Assembly: GCA_029777755.1 (NCBI GenBank)
Contig: JAKORQ010000607.1
Location: 1-6,914, forward strand
Origin: Planctomycetota bacterium
GTDB lineage: Bacteria > Planctomycetota > Phycisphaerae > Tepidisphaerales > Tepidisphaeraceae
Direction: 5' to 3'
DNA length: 6,914 nucleotides
The notes beneath the pieces were generated by a model, which made no database searches, had not been told where the DNA came from, and saw only the letters and a program-made list of their open reading frames with translations. Below, piece by piece: positions 5,478 through 6,914 of the stretch. Made by a program: the position numbers and the translations under genes. How positions within the stretch are numbered: the stretch's first letter is position 1; every line of letters starts with the position of its first letter.

Positions 5478-6779
5478 CTATTTCCGTGCCCGCTGTGCCA
5501 CGACGTACAGGCCGCGCAAAGTCGCCTCTGACTCCGGGCGAAATCTCCATCGCCCCGGCCAATCGCGGTGAAGGACCTGGGCAATTGCCTCTCCCACTCC
5601 CCCGGTCACGGTCACTTCACGCGAGATCCTTCCATAGACGCCCAGGAACAGTGGTATCCGTGCGGCACTCGCCCGTGCCATGGCATCCAGCGCCGCCGCC
5701 AGCATCTGCTCGCGCGTCGTGGACAGTGTCAGGCCGTGGAAGTCGGCCGTGCGCTGCTCGATGCTCATGCGATCCCCCGCCAGGTAAGGTTCAAAAGACA
5801 CCCCACCAGGACTGGCCCGCAGCGCTCGGCGAACAACCCGATAGAAAGCAGGCTCCGGAAGCTCAGAGAATAATGTGCGATGCAGCCATGAAAGCGTCGT
5901 TCCCGTGGAGGCGATGGTGCTGACCGCCATCCACTTCCTGCCGACTCCCACCGCCCGGGTAAGCAGCTGCTCATGCGGAACTGGATCATCCACGCACAGC
6001 GCCAGCACGTCGGTCGATCCGCTGACGTTGAACAACAAACGGTTTCTAGCCCCGCGCAGCAGCACGGCCGCGCTGGTGTCCATGATCCCCGGCAGCACAG
6101 GAGTACCTGCCGGCAGGCCCAGCTCCCTCGCGGCCGAGGCCGCGAGTTGCCCGGCGATGCGCGTGGCATCGATCACCTCCGGCATCTGGTCGCGCCGCAG
6201 ACCAACCGCATCCAGCAGTTCATCCGACCATCCGCCGAGCGTGGTCGTGCGATACACCCCCATGAAGGAAGCGTTGGATGGATCGGTAACACGAGCCCCC
6301 GTCCAGCGATGCAGCAGAAAGGTACTCAGATGGCCGACCAGCGAGGCGGACTGGATCACCGAGGGATAGTGCCGGGCAAACCATGCGGCGGTGGTTGAGC
6401 TGATCCCGCCGGGGAATGGCCGGTTGCCGGCAAGCTTCAGGTAGCGCTGCTTGCCCACGGCTTTCTCCAGCTCTCGGGCAACGTCGATGCTGCGGCGGTC
6501 CTGATGGGTGATGACGTTGGTTATGGGCCGGCCCTTCTTGTCCACGGCGATCCAGGATGGCGCCATGGCACACAGCGCGAGCATGTCAATCCCGCGAGTG
6601 CTCAACTCCCCGATGACCTGCGTGATGGCTCGCAGTACATCACGCGGGCGCACCTCGGCTCGGCCGTCGGAATAGTCAGTGGGAAAAACCGCCCGCACCG
6701 GTCGGCCAACAATCCGACCGTCTGAAAGTATTGCACCCTTGACCGAAGATGACCCTACATCCAACGCGACGATACGCAC
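5478..6779 (-). CDS. FGGY-family carbohydrate kinase, substrate unassigned
   Basis: This 433-residue cytoplasmic protein has the actin/hexokinase-like fold of FGGY kinases, which phosphorylate sugars, polyols or related molecules with ATP. Counting from GTG 6779: IVALDVGSSSVKG (3-15) is the first phosphate loop with Asp-7; an 'IAVDKKGRPITNVITHQDRRS' type segment follows at 77-97; LPGIMDTSAA (229-238) carries the likely catalytic base Asp-234; SGSTDV (253-258) is the adenosine-side loop; FEPYLAGDR (329-337) and GGVGEA (393-398) are family landmarks. The protein is shorter than the usual 480-520 residues, mainly toward the C-terminal half. I cannot tell xylulokinase, gluconokinase or another specificity. 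Start choice: a TTG at 6785 is in frame, but GAGGA lies 6 nt before the GTG at 6779 and overlaps the stop of the preceding gene. That suggests translational coupling. Confidence 0.85.
   Translation of the reverse strand: MRIVALDVGSSSVKGAILSDGRIVGRPVRAVFPTDYSDGRAEVRPRDVLRAITQVIGELSTRGIDMLALCAMAPSWIAVDKKGRPITNVITHQDRRSIDVARELEKAVGKQRYLKLAGNRPFPGGISSTTAAWFARHYPSVIQSASLVGHLSTFLLHRWTGARVTDPSNASFMGVYRTTTLGGWSDELLDAVGLRRDQMPEVIDATRIAGQLAASAARELGLPAGTPVLPGIMDTSAAVLLRGARNRLLFNVSGSTDVLALCVDDPVPHEQLLTRAVGVGRKWMAVSTIASTGTTLSWLHRTLFSELPEPAFYRVVRRALRASPGGVSFEPYLAGDRMSIEQRTADFHGLTLSTTREQMLAAALDAMARASAARIPLFLGVYGRISREVTVTGGVGEAIAQVLHRDWPGRWRFRPESEATLRGLYVVAQRARK
6127..6146. repeat. 20-nt inverted repeat inside the kinase gene
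   Basis: CTCGCGGCC and GGCCGCGAG are perfect 9-bp arms around a 2-nt centre. The stretch encodes an Ala-rich piece (AASAARE) of the kinase, so repeated GCC/GCG codons explain much of it. A regulatory role is not indicated. Confidence 0.35.
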
Positions 6780-6788
6780 ACGCAATCC

Positions 6789-6914
6789 TCATTTACCCTC
6801 ATCGCGTCGGCCACCAAGCATGTCAAGCAAACCACCCAGCGGCTTTTCCTGTCGGGGCTGCGACGGCTGAGTAGATGCTTTGTCACCTTTCCCTCCCAGT
6901 AAGTCAATGATGCG
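6789..6914 (-). CDS. C-terminal end of an unidentified protein (start lies beyond the window)
   Basis: The minus strand is open from the window edge to a TGA at 6789-6791, giving 41 residues. The piece is charged and flexible, with a Ser/Thr/Gln/Pro linker (about 13-24) between two similar short motifs, IIDLLGGKGD (residues 2-11) and LLDMLGGRRD (29-38). It has no start codon in view because the gene begins outside. Its stop is followed after 9 nt by the kinase GTG, and the kinase ribosome binding site overlaps the TGA, as expected for adjacent genes in one operon. Low-complexity tails with such motifs end many large envelope proteins (AsmA-like ones among them), but 41 residues are too few to name a family. 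Confidence 0.6.
   Translation of the reverse strand, partial: RIIDLLGGKGDKASTQPSQPRQEKPLGGLLDMLGGRRDEGK

Noticed and set aside
6780..6785. TTG at 6785 as the kinase start
   Set aside because: GAGG lies only 1 nt before it. The GTG at 6779 has GAGGA at a normal 6-nt distance and gives the usual short N-terminus before the ALDVGSSS loop.
1..6914. CRISPR arrays, tRNA or rRNA genes, insertion sequences, toxin-antitoxin or phage-defence genes
   Set aside because: No regularly spaced repeats, tRNA-like cloverleaf, transposase motifs, terminal repeats or defence domains were seen on either strand. Housekeeping-type genes fill the window and no gap between genes exceeds 100 nt.

Overview
The window reads as ordinary chromosomal DNA from a GC-rich, diderm-type bacterium. 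The gene set fits a Planctomycetota (Phycisphaerae-like) genome: a YlbF-family protein, a FabI-type enoyl-ACP reductase, a ThiF/MoeB-type E1 enzyme with a non-rhodanese C-terminal extension, a YkuD transpeptidase, a GT-C type membrane protein and several non-ATG starts. This taxonomic guess is inference from gene content and style; there is no rRNA or marker gene here to settle it. I see no mobile element, CRISPR array, tRNA or rRNA.

Layout. All genes but one lie on the minus strand. From high to low coordinate (their direction of transcription): the C-terminal 41 residues of an unidentified protein (6914-6789); an FGGY-family carbohydrate kinase starting only 9 nt after it (6779-5478); the single plus-strand gene, a YlbF-family protein (5020-5424), convergent with the kinase across a perfect 10-bp hairpin (5451-5476) and divergent from the next gene; a ThiF/MoeB-type adenylyltransferase (4965-3916); enoyl-ACP reductase fabI (3819-3040); an NAD(P)H-dependent FMN reductase / iron-sulfur flavoprotein-like protein (2949-2362); an exported L,D-transpeptidase with a peptidoglycan-binding domain and a LysM-like segment (2290-1343); and a multi-pass membrane protein resembling GT-C/GT87 glycosyltransferases (1285 to beyond position 1), which is open to the window edge.

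How the genes fit together. The lower half is loosely themed on the cell envelope: FabI makes acyl chains for membrane lipids, the L,D-transpeptidase crosslinks or anchors to peptidoglycan, and the GT-C protein probably moves sugars from lipid carriers outside the membrane. The gaps between these genes (57-96 nt) and possible promoter or leader elements suggest several small transcription units rather than one operon. The kinase and the gene before it look translationally coupled. The best regulatory feature is the 54-nt thiF/ylbF divergent spacer, where two overlapping -10 boxes face each other beside a perfect short palindrome.

I did not find a convincing undescribed multi-gene system. The findings are modest: an Asn at the usual cofactor-binding Gly of FabI, a probably leaderless GTG start for the transpeptidase, a cysteine cluster in the flavoprotein, a duplicated C-terminal motif in the edge protein, and the divergent promoter arrangement.
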